A stretch of 64,000 bases of DNA from Gnetum montanum. Its lineage: Eukaryota; Streptophyta; Gnetopsida; Gnetales; Gnetaceae. The stretch lies in assembly GCA_015680685.1 (NCBI GenBank), contig MNCI01004050.1, positions 377,971 through 441,970 on the forward strand, in the 5' to 3' direction. Shown here piece by piece: positions 1 through 11,862 of this stretch. The position numbers were made by a program, and so were the translations under genes. Each line of letters opens with the position of its first letter. Positions within the stretch are counted from its first letter, which is position 1. The notes below the pieces were generated by a model. The model searched no databases, was not told the origin of the DNA, and saw nothing but the letters and a program-made list of their open reading frames with translations.

Positions 1-1702
1 GTGGACCATCACAACCTAGGAAAAGAAACTAAGGTAAGGTAGATGACAGTAGCAACACAACCATAACAATAATAATAACAATGGAAGAAAGTTGTCGAAG
101 TAACTCATGCTATAGGATCCTTGAGATCAGATCTTAAGGTGGAGTCTATTTATTAGATTCTCACCACAAAGATAGGATAATCAAGGTAAGAGGAAGCACC
201 AAGGCCCAAGCCCATCCTGGAAATAACCTTAGTTGAAGCTTTCTTGGAAAAGTTCTAAAGTAAGAAAATATAAAGTACAATTCTTCAAGAACTAAACTTT
301 GGATCCTTCCTATAATTAACACCAAAGAGATTTGGAGGCAATTACAAGGGTCTTCACTATGGTCTATCATTTCCACTAGTAGGGAAAGGTATCTTGGGGA
401 GACCTATACTTCTTAGAACAATTTCCAAGGAGATGTAACAATAAAGATCAAAGATATAACTATCTCCTACTCAGTGGAAGCCATTATAGAATCCCTTGGA
501 TTACATAACACTGGGGCAAAATTACCTAAGGTCTCGATATAGGCAAATGCAAAAGTAAAGAAATAATGGACTTAGTAATTTTATGGAGTGGATATTAAGG
601 AGTATGGTTTCTTTACAAAGGTAGAATGCACATATTTTAAGATTGCAACCTACCACCTCAATCTGATAGTATGGCTAAGTAAGGTCATCACATTCTCTAC
701 ACAGATGTGCAACTTTGAGCAAGAAATTCTTAGTCAACCTTCCCCAACTCATATTCTTAAAAATTAAGAAATGGTTTAAAGAAAGGGTTAGGAGACACTT
801 CCCTGTCCTTGTCTCATATAAAAAATTTATGAAAAAGGAGGGATAACACGCTATTCTAATGATGTAATTTGCAAGGCTCCTACCACATCCTTGTAGGAGA
901 TGATGAAAGATAAGGACATTGTCAAACTCCAAGAGGAGACACCACCTTTACTATCACCAAAAATGCTAGAGACAACACCTAAGATGGTAGCAATAATTAA
1001 ACACTTAAGGCAACTTAGGGAGTAGCTATAAGAGCAACTCTCTACTGGTAGTGGTGAATCATAGTGTACAATTTGGCCATGAGTCATCTCAATAAAGTTA
1101 CTAGGTCTATGAGCTCGCTAGCAGATGACAAGGATCACCTATTCTCTACACAAAGAAACTAGAATTTTGTTTTCTCTAACCCCAACATACTAAAAGTCAC
1201 CATGTCCATACCAAGAGAATAACTTCCTGAAATCTCTAGAAATGCAACAACTTTCTTAGTCATGTTGGAAGAGGGAAAGGGGCAACAATCCTAGTAATGC
1301 CACACATGGACTAGGAAATAGTAACGGAGGTGGTGGTAGATAGAATAAGAGAAGCTTTAAGTGCCCCTAAAGCCTCTATTTCAAATAGTGCTACTATGGC
1401 AAGCATCCAAGTATTTGCAAGAGCCAAGAACAAGGTAATGAGCACAACGCAACATGAAAAGGTGCTAAAGCAACTAGTTGGAGTTAGGCAACTAATTCTA
1501 GAGATCTTTGATATCCCATAACATATTATAGTAACCCAATCATAGCTCCTAAAGATAAGGGACAAGTTCTTCTTAGAAAAAGTGTAACTTAAGGAAGCCA
1601 CCAACATCAACCAAAGGTTGATAGCTAAGGTTGCAGAACTTAGAGCCTAATTGTTAAACCCTATCATTCTTTAGCTAGAACACACAAGAGATGAAGCTTT
1701 TC
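1..1702 (+). pseudogene. Post-pol coiled-coil ORF of element Z, 5' part
   Basis: Unrecognised product. No long open frame survives (the best stretch is 1330-1521), but the sequence can be followed along its length as a diverged copy of the minus-strand ORF at 12926-15765. Both share, in order, a Lys/Glu-rich start, a block ending EEGKG (about 1275-1290), and a segment with RDKFFLE against RDKNFILE (about 1555-1580). Stops are mainly TAG/TAA where Gln is expected. The window edge cuts off the beginning. At 1702 the ORF is broken by the insertion of element A and it resumes at 61521. The helical, charged composition suggests a coiled coil. Athila elements often carry an extra env-like ORF in this position, but I see no signal peptide or membrane segment here. 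Function unknown. Confidence 0.6.
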
Positions 1703-1707
1703 AACAG
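1703..1707. repeat. Left target-site duplication of element A (AACAG)
   Basis: AACAG directly precedes the LTR at 1708 and matches AATAG at 61516-61520 directly after the LTR ending at 61515. The one difference is C to T. The flanks on the two sides join to give the uninterrupted order seen in the paralogous ORF at about 14055 on the minus strand. Confidence 0.85.
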
Positions 1708-2608
1708 CGATGAGTAGTGAGTAGCCCTACGCTCAACCATACAAATCACTAAGCATTCATGTGCTATCCAATTGAATTCTATAGAATCTATGTCTTTCGA
1801 TGCACTAGCCTCTAGGAAGTGAACTTTCCCTAATAGTCATTTGTTATCTTCCCAATTACACTTATGACATATAAAGGTATGGTTAAGTGTAATCGAGGTA
1901 TATGATTTTTATTATTTTATGGTTTATGTTCCTAGTGCTTTAAATTAGAGAAATGAAGTAATTTAATAGCAAATTTAATCTATTAATTAAGGAATCTCTA
2001 ACTAATCCTAACATAAGTATCTAGATCCACTTTCTATACACATCCTGAATGCATACAACACTATTGGGCTACCAAGAGTTAAGTGTTGTTGGAATTACCA
2101 AGTTCTATATGTTATGCTTGAAGTGGTCATACTTATGTGTTTAATCTATTTAGCTTAATTACTTAATTAATCAATTCAAGTCCAGTTTAGCTTAATTAAT
2201 TGCATAATTAATGAAAATAGTAAATGCAAAAATAAATCATTAATCTATTCCAAGTGCTACAAGGTTTGATCAAAAGGCTTGTCTTTATTGCCATTCGCAC
2301 TAGTGTGCTCAGGTACATCAGTGCTTGAATAAAGATTTGTACACTTTCTAACTCTTGTTGTAGGCACTTAGAAAAATATTCTAACTCTCAAATGACAAAA
2401 CGACAAGAGCTCTACTACAACTATGACTTGACCTCCCATAAATGTGACTAGTGAGTACATATTTATAGACTTTATTATGGAACTATGTCAATGGGGTCCC
2501 ATAAACAGAGCAAACGCTACATTGACGCAACCTCGTCAATGGGGAAACACTATGTAGATAGGGTTGCATCGATGAGGGCCCATCAATGGAGGCCCATCAA
2601 TGCAACAC
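1708..2608 (-). repeat. LTR1: 3' LTR of element A
   Basis: About 901 bp, the same length as LTR4 at 60615-61515 and closely similar in every block checked. The plus-strand left end is CGATGAG (ancestral TGATGAG). The right end merges with LTR2: the six bases TAATGA at 2609-2614 can be read as the end of LTR1 or the start of LTR2. A TATA box on the minus strand lies at 2460-2467. The part upstream of it in transcription direction holds short repeats of CATTGATG type, including a perfect inverted repeat, CATTGACG...CGTCAATG, at 2520-2541. Confidence 0.85.
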
Positions 2609-3469
2609 TAATGAGTAACAAGGTACCCGTATGCCCAACCATATAAATCACTAAGGCATTCACACATGATTCAATCAAATTTCGTGGACCTATAGTTCTC
2701 CAGTGCACTAATTCTCTAGGAAGTGAAATGGGTGTTAAGAACATTCATTGTCTTCCCAACTACACTTGTGAAGCTTAAGGATATGGTTTAAGTGTAATTG
2801 AGACACATGTTTATTACCATTTTTATGTTTTGTAAGTTTAATTACCTACAACAAGAATAGAAAGTAGAGGAATTTAATATCTAATTATTCTACTGCTTAA
2901 CTAGCCTAACACAAGTACCCATTCCCACTTTCCAGACACATCTTGAACATGTATAGCACTGCTGGGCTACCAAACGTTAAGCATTTCTAGATTACCAAGT
3001 GCTACATGTATGCTCAAAGCAGTCATGCTTGTGTTCATTAATAATTGATAATTAATTACTTAATTAAAGCATATTGAAATGAAGTGCATGAAAATAAAGT
3101 TCATGAATATTAAATGCATCAAGAAAACATTTAATCTATTCTTAGTGCTACAAGAATGATCAAAAGGATTCATTTTTATTCCCATCACATTATTGTGCTT
3201 AGGTACATCAGTGTTCAAACACAAATCTATACACACTTAGACTCCTACTATGGGCACTCAAAAAATATTCTAACTTTGGAGAAAACAAACTACAAGAGCT
3301 TTGCTATCTATGACAAAAACTGACATGAAAATCATGAGCCCAAGCACTATATTTATATGATGGCATATACCCTACGATATTGGATATTCAACATAATGTC
3401 TTCAGCTTTGACATCAAGTATCTGATGTCAAGGCTCCAATATCAAAGCTAGTCAAAACATGATTCATCA
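2609..3469 (-). repeat. LTR2: 3' LTR of element B
   Basis: Starts TAATGAG (ancestral TGATGAG) on the plus strand and ends ATTCATCA at 3469. It pairs with LTR3 (11863-12701), sharing blocks absent from LTR1 and LTR4. The minus-strand TATA box is at 3350-3357. Upstream of it in transcription direction lie repeats of the form GACATC...GATGTC. Confidence 0.85.
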
Positions 3470-3482
3470 TACCTCCATGACT
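3470..3482 (-). promoter_or_regulatory. Polypurine tract of element B
   Basis: The minus strand reads TCATGGAGGTA directly before the LTR start TGATGA. The same order recurs at 12702-12712 (TGGGGGGTA) and at 62829-62839 on the plus strand (CATCGAGGTA), so the three sites support each other as plus-strand priming sites. Confidence 0.7.
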
Positions 3483-3900
3483 GAATGAAAACTTGTTCTT
3501 GAGTAAAGAAGAGGAGGAACAAGTTTCTTACAAAATATTGGGAAAATATGGGATTATTGACTAACATACAAACTGACTTAGGTGGAACAAATAGACTCTG
3601 AGTGCCCAAGGGTATAGAGTTACAATCTTTACAAAATTGGGTCTTTCTGATAAGAGAAGTAAACACCCCAGATAAAATTGACATCCAATGCCTCTTGGTA
3701 GCTGAAGAACGAGAGAGAAGATCTAATGATCATGAACAATCCTCATCATGTGGTACTACCACATCCTCCTTGGTGAAGATAGTACCCCTTCCAGTCCATG
3801 CTTTCCACTATAATCACAACAAAATCGTGAATTAGTATGCAATTTATAACACATAGCTTTTAATTACCTTATCTTTTCGGTGCTTACACTTAGCTAGGTT
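3483..3900 (-). pseudogene. Collapsed post-pol region of element B
   Basis: The two ends of this stretch match the two ends of the coiled-coil ORF region of element A: 3483-3650 resembles 12715-12860 (3' UTR), and 3845-3930 resembles 15800-15880 (the sequence upstream of the ORF). The roughly 2.8 kb ORF between them is absent. A simple internal deletion explains this. The plus-strand frame 3602-3835 is not similar to anything I know and is probably chance. Confidence 0.5.
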
Positions 3901-5555
3901 GTGATTGTGGTAGATTGATTCCTTTAGGAGGGTTAGAGGGAAGACTGAAAAATAGTTTAAAATAGATAAGTGATCCATTAAATTTGAAAAATTTCTATAC
4001 AAGGAAATATTTGAAGAGGGTGTAAGAATTCACAACAATAAAAAGGAAAGTTTACTAAAAAAATGTTGTGAAGATGTGCACAATTGGATGTCATTAATGA
4101 GGCAAACAAAAGGATTTGACTGTAAGGGTATCTAAGGATAAAGAACTTAACTAACCCAACCAAAAGATATGCAAGTGGGTCCTCCCAAAGTAGGTACAAG
4201 CCTTTTATTGCCCTTGCATAACTTCAAACCAAGGAGTCCATGGGCCTCGTGGATGATTAATGGTTATGGAAGGTTAAGTATAAAAACTCTAAAGAAACTA
4301 CCTAAGAATTTTGACACTTCAAACCAGGACATCGAATCAAGAACATGAAACTAGCAGTGAGGTGAAACATGGCAAGCATAGAGGGATGAGAGAGGATGGA
4401 ATGGAGTTCTTGATTAAGGTCACATGAAGTCCCTTTTGAATTTTATATTTAAATTACTTGAGAAGATCTATCCTTAGCCTAGACCAAAACCAACCATGTT
4501 TAGTGACTTTGCATCACCATTCTAAGACTAGTCCACCCCCCTGAGACACAAGAGTGCTTCCACAAAACAACCACCATTCCTTATTAGAGAAGAAAAGAGA
4601 AGTAGGGAATGAGGAAAGGCCTTAGTTAGAGGGGACCTTCAAGCATGGATACATTTCTTTCTAGTCCCATAACTAGTGCTTGTAGCCCATTTATTTTGTC
4701 TAAGGGGTGTGCTTTGAATTCCCATCATTCTTTTTTTTTCTTTTTGAAATGGGAACCACACCAAGCAAAGACTTATTCATTTATTATGTCTAAGGGGTGT
4801 GCTTTGAATTCCCATAGTTTTTTTTTTAATGGGAACCACACCATGCAAAGGCTTATTCAACTTCCTTTATTAGTTGACAAAAAATGGTAAGAAATCCATG
4901 AAAACACACATGTACCCAAGCAAATAGAAAAGCAGAAAGAATATCGAATCCCTTTGAAGTTACACCCTATTCAAACCTTTGAATCCTTTCCAATTACAAA
5001 CAATACCAAAGTCATAAATTTGTTATAGTTTTGTTAATGAAAAAGGGACTACACATTTCTAGAACAAGGAAAACCATAGAGTTTGTGGATGGGTGGATGT
5101 TGTGGACTCACTGCTTGTTGCATGAAAAGAAACCATGTCCTAATTATCAGTAACAAAATTCAAAGTTAAAATCTAGACATCAACGATCAAATAACAACAT
5201 AGTACATACCACCATCAAGCAACGAATTACCATTGTGCCTAGCACTTATTAACAAAAAGTTCAAAAATCACACTAGAATAAAAGAAAATATAAAAGAAAG
5301 TGTAAAATATTCAAGAAATAAAAAATGTACTAACGATGTTGTAAAAAAAATAGAAAAGACTAATAACATGAAAACAAGAAGATGTAAAATAAAGAATGTG
5401 TAAAACAAAAAGTTGAAAAACAAAAAAGTGTAAAACGAAAATGGTGAAAATTAAGGGGCCACTTATAGAGTTAACATAGATGGCCATCTCCCCCATAATT
5501 GAGTTGAAAGGAGGAGATCTAAAATATTGAGAATGGTTGTCCATCTAGTGAGGTA
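3901..5555 (-). other. Spacer between integrase and post-pol region of element B
   Basis: No coding sequence recognised. The stretch aligns in patches with 52930-54410 in element A, so it is a real element segment and not host DNA. It holds a tandem duplication at 4691-4858 and, at 5270-5450, an A-rich minus-template stretch with repeats of GTGTAAAA type that also occurs at 54190-54310. Confidence 0.6.
4691..4858. repeat. Tandem duplication, unit about 90 bp, two copies
   Basis: Copy one begins TTATTTTGTCTAAGGGG at 4691 and copy two begins TTATTATGTCTAAGGGG at 4781. Each contains GCTTTGAATTCCCAT, a T-run and GGGAACCACACCA. Element A has a single copy (about 53620-53760), so the duplication arose in B. 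Confidence 0.75.
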
Positions 5556-5559
5556 CTTT

Positions 5560-6760
5560 TTGTATTTGCTAGCTTATGCTCGTGGAAAGGTTTGACTTAT
5601 TATATGTTGACTAGTTATTTCTTGTCAAGGCTTTTAGGTTTGTAGATCATCATGGTTCTCGAAAAAAAGTTTTATAAATTATATAAGGTCCTTCCCACAA
5701 CATTTGGAACTTAGTTCGTTGAGGTACATGTGTGGGGTTCTAGTAGAGAACCTTATCTCCTGGTTGAAGTTTGACTTTTCTAATTTTAAGGTTATGGCAC
5801 TTTTTGTTGTAGGCCTTGTGCAACTCGTTAGATGATAGGGCCACCAATCGATTTTTGTCTAGCAAGTTGAGATCATTAGTCTTTCTTTTTATGCTAGACT
5901 CAAGTCAAGGTTGACATCACAGGCTATTGAAAGTGTACAAAGCTTAAATTGAATAGGAAGTATTGGTAATTTTCTATACACAAGCTCATAGGAAGAGTAG
6001 CTTATAGGAAGTTTTCATGTTGAGTGGTGGGTCTAAAGGGCATCATTAAGTTTTTTGCTCTAGTCTTTCTTATATTTGCTAATAGTTCTTATTAGAATCA
6101 TTGTGATTTCCCTATTGGTAACCTTAGCTTGACCATTGGCTTAGGGGTGATAGGGTATTGTGAGTTTATGTTCAACCCCCAGGCATTGCATGAGCTTTCG
6201 AAAGGTAGTTCCTATAAAGTAAGTTCCATTATTAGGAATTAATGTGCATCACATACCAAACCTTTTTACAACATTTTGTTGTACAAACCAAGTATAGTAG
6301 AAGATGTATAGTTGGTGATAACTATTTCTTCTACACATTTTGTACAATAGTCAACATTGACTATGATGTGTGCCTTTCCATTTAACATGGGTGTGATGGG
6401 ACCCATGAATTCAATGCCCTAGATGTTGAAGGGTTCTAGTGGTTGAATCCATTGTTGAGGTTCCTCCATTCAAGTAGTCATTCCACTATCTTGTTAGCAT
6501 CATTCACAAGAGTGAACATATTAGTAAGCATCCCTAAAAATTATTGGCCAATAGTACCCTACCATCAAGATCTTAATGGCTCTGCATCTTCCAGCATAGT
6601 GGCCCCCACAAGGACCTTCATGAGCATCTTGGAGAACACGTAGTTGATCAACATCAAGGACACACTATTAAGAAAGGTCATCAATGCACACCTTGTAGAG
6701 GTGTCCATTGATCTCCATGAAGTGTTTTACATGGTGAAGAAACTACTATTTTTTCGGTCA
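5560..6760 (-). pseudogene. Integrase of element B
   Basis: Minus-strand translation shows the start of the integrase core (EFMGPI, about 6400) followed by a YCTK segment (about 6340), and a C-terminal part with LQPGDKVLY and WEGPY (about 5690-5780) typical of gypsy integrases. The usual first catalytic Asp of the GIDFMGP motif reads Glu. There are many stops. The matching region in A is at 54410-55640. Integrase joins the DNA copy to the host chromosome; this copy cannot be functional. Confidence 0.65.
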
Positions 6761-6924
6761 TCCAACCCTTATGGCATCTCTTGGATGAGAAGATAGGTAA
6801 GAATGCCATCATATCTTTTAGGATCATTAAGTAATTATTTGATTATAGCCCCAACAATGAGGAGTTCATCAAAAAACATATTAGATAGGGGGTTTCTTCC
6901 TCTTTGTTGTCCCATCATAATTGA

Positions 6925-7320
6925 GACAAGTGATTATTAACCACATTCTTAGTGCCCTTTCAATCTACCATCACAAAATCGAATTCCTACAAGATCACCA
7001 GTCACCATATGACACGGGGGCTTACAATTGGCTTTTTTCATTAAGAAGTGGATGGCATTGTGGTTTGTATGCACAAGTACTTTTTATCCAAGCACATAAT
7101 TCCTAAAATTTTCTAGAGAAAATACCACTACCATCAATTCTTTTTCTATTATGGTGTAGTTTAGTTGTGCACCCACAATGCTTCGACTAGTGTAGTGGAT
7201 GTAATATGGATGTTTCTCACCATCCATCTATGTAAGCATAGCTCCCAAGATTAATTTGATGCATCCATCATAACATGAAATTTTCTAGACCAATCAAGTG
7301 CTTGTAGGATTGGAGTTTCT
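6925..7320 (-). pseudogene. RNase H domain of element B
   Basis: Minus-strand translation gives the start MMDASN (about 7265; compare DASD in the family) and a segment matching the better preserved copy in A around 55833-56072, which reads NYTTIENEL and then IDHSA. The role in the family is removal of the RNA strand during reverse transcription. It is interrupted by several TAG and TAA codons. Confidence 0.6.
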
Positions 7321-7369
7321 ACAAGTTTCTCTTTTAGCTATTGGAATGCTTGTTCACATTCTCTAGTCT

Positions 7370-8240
7370 AGACAAATGGAGCATCTTTCTTTGTCAGCTT
7401 CACCAACAATTTTGTAATCTTAAAGAAATTATCTATGAATTTCTGGTAGTAGCCAATATGTCCAAGGAATAACCAAACATCTTTGACATTTTATAGTTGA
7501 TGGGTTATTCCTTAGATTACCCTTCTTTTTTGGGGGTCAACCTCAATTCCTACTTGTGATATTCTATGCCCTAATACAATGCCTTTCTAGACCATTAGAT
7601 GACTCTTTTGCCAATTGAGCCTAAGATTTATCTCAACGCATCATTTCAATACTTGCTCAAGGTGGTCTAGGTGTGCTCAAATGTAGCTCCATAGGTGGAG
7701 AAGTCATCCATGAAGACTTCCACACCACTACCAATTTGCTATTGAAAAATGCTTAGAACTAGGTGTTGAAAGGTGGCATGGGCATTACACAGACCAAAAG
7801 GCATTTTCCAATATGCAAAATTTTCCTAGGAACTTGTGAATGTTGTTTTAGCTTAGTCTTCAAGCATGATCTAGATTTGGTTATAGCCACTCTAACCATT
7901 CAAGAAACTATAGTAGTAATACCTAGATATTGTGTCTAACACCTGATCAAAAAAAATGGCAATGGAAAATGGTCCTTGAATGTTGATATATTTAGCAGTC
8001 AAAAATCAATGCAGACCCACCACTTGCTATCTTTCTTGGGCATAATAAAGTGTGGACTAATCCACTCACTATCTACAATGGGATAAATAAAACCCATCTT
8101 GAGGAGTTGCTCAATTTCTTCCTTGATGATCTGCTTCAATTTGGGATTCAATTTTCTCTATGGCTATCTCTTTGGCTTCATGATTAGATTAGTGTAGATG
8201 CAATGCTAGCATATCCTAGGATCAATCCCTATGAGTTTAG
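7370..8240 (-). pseudogene. Reverse transcriptase of element B
   Basis: Minus-strand translation shows EEIEQLLKMGFIYPI then SPHFIMPKKD (about 8050-8130), YNQI, KMPFGL, and the catalytic motif FMDDF intact at 7714-7700. The FxDDF form instead of YxDD is typical of the Athila lineage. Frames are broken by stops, mainly TAG. It is closely related to RT of A at 56250-57050. Confidence 0.8.
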
Positions 8241-8298
8241 GATATGATGAAACAAAGGCTACTGCCCATTGTTCAACCACATTCAATAGCATCTTTTT

Positions 8299-8720
8299 CT
8301 ATTTTGGAGCAATATTTGCATTGATTATGACCAACTTCCCATTTTTTAAGAACACATATTTCATTTTGGCTAGTAAAATTTTTAGTTCAAGGGGCTCTTG
8401 CTTAAAATTTTCAGGAATTTCCAACTCTCCACAATAGGTATCATCATTTGCATCATTAGAGAGTTGGTGATGAACTTTCTCTAGTTCGTCCATGCCTATG
8501 ACATATGCACATGTCAAGCTCTCAATTAGTTCTATGCAAAGTGTGCTACTCTTAGAATTAGCAGTCAGCCACTAGGTGCCCTCTTTTTTTATGGCTGCTA
8601 CATACAAACACCTTTGAATTTCTATTTCTAGTGCATACTACTTACATGCAAAGATAGATGCTTGTTTCACTACCCAAAGTTTCCGCACACAATTGCACCT
8701 TGTATTACTATACACGATGC
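8299..8720 (-). pseudogene. Protease-to-RT linker of element B
   Basis: The open stretch 8517-8299 reads EIPENFKQEPLELK followed by a YVFL segment. This is the acidic linker that leads into RT in Athila-type polyproteins, and A has the matching stretch at 57373-57038. It has no enzymatic role of its own. Confidence 0.65.
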
Positions 8721-8727
8721 ATGAAAC

Positions 8728-9130
8728 TCACTTCTTCTTGATATTCCTAAATGTATTTTCTTTGGATATTTCCAAAGAAAGACCTCTGATGTCCATTCTT
8801 GCATCAACGATGCTTAGCCATGCCTTTCCCATGATGATTGGGAAGTCCCCTTTGTAGTTCTCCACTTTGATCACTAGAAAATCAGTAGGATAAGACCACC
8901 CATAGATAGTGGTCACAATGTCTTCTACCAATCCCAATGGAATAATAATGGACTAGTCTACCAATTCTAATCTAATATTACTTTTCTTTAAAGGAGGTAG
9001 GTTCCATGCAGTATACATCTCATGAGAGATCAAGTTGACACCAAAACAAGAGTCAAGAAGAGCTTTGCATGGTTCGTTTCCAGCAATCTACAAATAGATC
9101 AAATGACTTCCAAGATCTACTAATTTCCTA
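8728..9130 (-). pseudogene. Aspartic protease of element B
   Basis: Minus-strand translation shows the active-site region at about 9054-9046 as DSC where A has DSG, so Gly is replaced by Cys. Downstream are VNLISHEMY, VEDI, YPTDFLVI and the flap-distal motif GDFPIIMGKAWL in the open stretch 8937-8728. Retropepsins of this kind cut the Gag-Pol polyprotein. The loss of the active-site Gly and a TAG at about 8955 make it dead. Confidence 0.75.
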
Positions 9131-11702
9131 GGAAGGTTTCTAGCATAGATCCAATTAGATACAGCATGAGTAAGCATCACAATGTGGATCCTAGACAATG
9201 TTTTGTTTGAAGAAGACTTGAAGGAATTTGATATAGAGGAAGATGAAGAAATAGGGTTTTCAACTGCAAGTGTATTTGAGGGCTTAGGCAGATTTCATAG
9301 TCAGAAAAAAAGTCTTTTATTTGATAATTATCTGAACCACTTAGTTGATGAACAGGTTATAGGTTAATGGCCCTGGTAGCATTGCATTGTTACGATTAAG
9401 CTAGGAGTTTACCTTGCATAGGTGGAGCAAGTGGTAGTCGTGCAGTTGAAGGAGGAAAATGTGTAGGAATAGAAGGAGGATAGGGGTAAGAGGTGGTATT
9501 GCTTCTTGCATGTGGAGAATGAGTTCGATAATAATCAGAAGGATGGTAATGAGATTGGAAAGTAGAAATGTGACTAGAGGAGTCACATGGAAACAAGGGT
9601 TGCTGAATGTAATACCCATATGAATCAGGTTATCTGCATGGGTATTATTGCCTTGGTGGTGCTAGCACCCATGACTATGGTTGCTACCACTATTGATATT
9701 ACTCATATGGTTGCGGAGGAGTTCCACTTGGATAATACTATTGTGGCTAATGGAATTTCCTAGAGTTACCTTGAGGATAAGGTAATCTTTTGGATATTTT
9801 CCTTTGTGTTACTCATGGATTCAAAGCATACACCCCAGACTCCTGTAAGTGTGGCACTATGGGGCAACATCCCTTAAGATGTTTATACTGGTACATGTCA
9901 CACCCACTATCATAATCTAATTCACTTTCCATAACTTCCTCTATTGTAGCAATCTTGCCCTTACCTTTTTGATAAGCATGTTCAACTTCCTTGCACCTCT
10001 TGCACTCACGATCACTACCTTATTCTTTGCACTCTTTAGCAATTTTTAGGACAACTTGAAATTTACTGTCCATGGAGTCCCATAACTAATCAACCTTGGC
10101 CATAATTTTAGATTGAAATTTTTGAAGTGGCAAGGCTTTCCTATTTGCCATCTCATCAAGTGCTGATTCTTCCTCACTATCACAAAATCAAACCTCCCTC
10201 TTGCAAATCGAAGGATTGTAATTATACTCTTCTACTCTTTCTTGTTTTCTCAATTTACCTTCCTCTTTAGCTACCTACTTAATCAATCTTTGGATCTAAT
10301 GGATGCTTAATTTTGATAGTCACCCTTGGGCATAGATGCCAAGGGTTCTCCTAGTTTTAAATTAAAGCTTGTCTACTATGTGGCAAAGTTCTAGTTAAGA
10401 ATAACCATGGCTAGGACATTTGTGCATTAAAGAATAGTATCGGCCAATAGTGGCATCCAAAGGTTTGTGTGTTCCTTATTTCTAGCCTTGGATCTACCTT
10501 CTCAAGTTGGACACTCTAGAGTATGTTTGATATTTGTTATTGAACAATTCAAGCATTATACTCCATCGTCTGATAGATTCTAGGTCAAAGGACTAGTACC
10601 AGTTTTCTAGTTCTTTAATGAGTGTCTATGGGAATAACTTAAGCTTTTGCCATTTATTCTCTATGTTTTGCAAGGCACATGCATCTTGAAAAGCTTGGAG
10701 AAGATTCTATGGATTTGAGTTATATCTACCTTTGAACCTAGGGCTATTGTTCATATCTAGTCTTTTGATTTGACTATCCTTTACATGCCTTGTTGGAATT
10801 TTTACTACCTCTGCAACATTTATCATACTCTAAGTAGCAAGCAAAGGCTCATCAAGGCCTTTATTTTGGTGCCTATGATGCCCTCTACTACCCCTTCGTT
10901 CATGGCATTGTGTCTCTCTTGAGTGCTCGCACCCCTGGTCTTACCTTGCCTAATGGTCCCATTGATCATTTCAGTTCCTTCAGTCACCTCTATCACAGTT
11001 GCACCCTTCACAATTTCAATCAAAGCTAGAAGGAGAGGATAATGATAAAGGTGAAGAGGAAGGAGTACTAGCACCATCACAGTGCCTGCTACCACCTCTT
11101 TGGTGATCATGACCATGATCACGATCTTGCTTCTTATCTACATCCCCACCTTGACTTGCCTCTTTGGATCCTTCTTTGTCATTGGATCCCTTCTTACCAG
11201 AACTAGGATTGTGAATCGTGGACTACAAGTTCTAGTTTTGACCTCCTTCACCAAAGTCAAAGAAAGGGATTTCACTAAATGGAAAACCCCCAAAGAAGGT
11301 CTCTCCACCATATTTCTGGTATAATAGGAATGAGGAATCATTAAATCTTGTTCCCTTCATAGATTCATAATGTTTTTCTAATTGGCAATCTCTAAGACAT
11401 TGTGCCTCAGTGGGATGATAATCCATGGCATCACTATCCTACACTACGTAGTCAGCATGAAGTCCTTGGAGACCCCATCGTATGAGCATTTGTTGGAGCA
11501 TTGCAGGAACAGATTGATCGAGTGGTAACACAATGTTACCCTCCATGTCACACTACCATAGCTATTCATCCTGGTGTAGGATGAAAGTGAAATTTAATAC
11601 ATATTCATCAGTATGAGCATATAACACTCAGTATTATTGAGGCACCAATGGATGTACTTCGTCAGACTTGGGTAGAGAATCACTCCTATGAGAAGAAGAC
11701 AT
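9131..11702 (-). pseudogene. gag region of element B
   Basis: The start is an ATG at 11702, giving MSSSHRSDSLP. The matching position in A (60460) reads ATA. The open stretch 11426-11232 (MDYHPTEAQC...) matches A at about 60190-60050. Near 9960-9830 both copies share GKGKI, a run of acidic residues and CDMYQY...GCC (CDIYQY...GCC in A), and the C-terminal part is rich in Tyr, Pro and His. Gag forms the particle shell. Stops and frameshifts are frequent; plus-strand frames in this region are shadows. Confidence 0.6.
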
Positions 11703-11840
11703 TTTATGTTAGAAAAATGAAAATTCAGTGTGCTTCTTAAAATTGTTGTAGTAATCTTAAAATGTCATATGACTATAAGGTTCATTTCAATGATTTGAAT
11801 AATTTTTACTAAATCCTAGATAGTGCACGAAATAACCAAA

Positions 11841-11862
11841 AAGTCCCTAGCAATGGTACAAA
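11841..11862 (-). promoter_or_regulatory. Primer binding site of element B
   Basis: Directly inside the 5' LTR the minus strand reads TTTGTACCATTGCTAGGGA. It is a decayed relative of the tRNA-Asp type PBS used by Athila elements and of the better copy in A at 60614. Confidence 0.65.
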
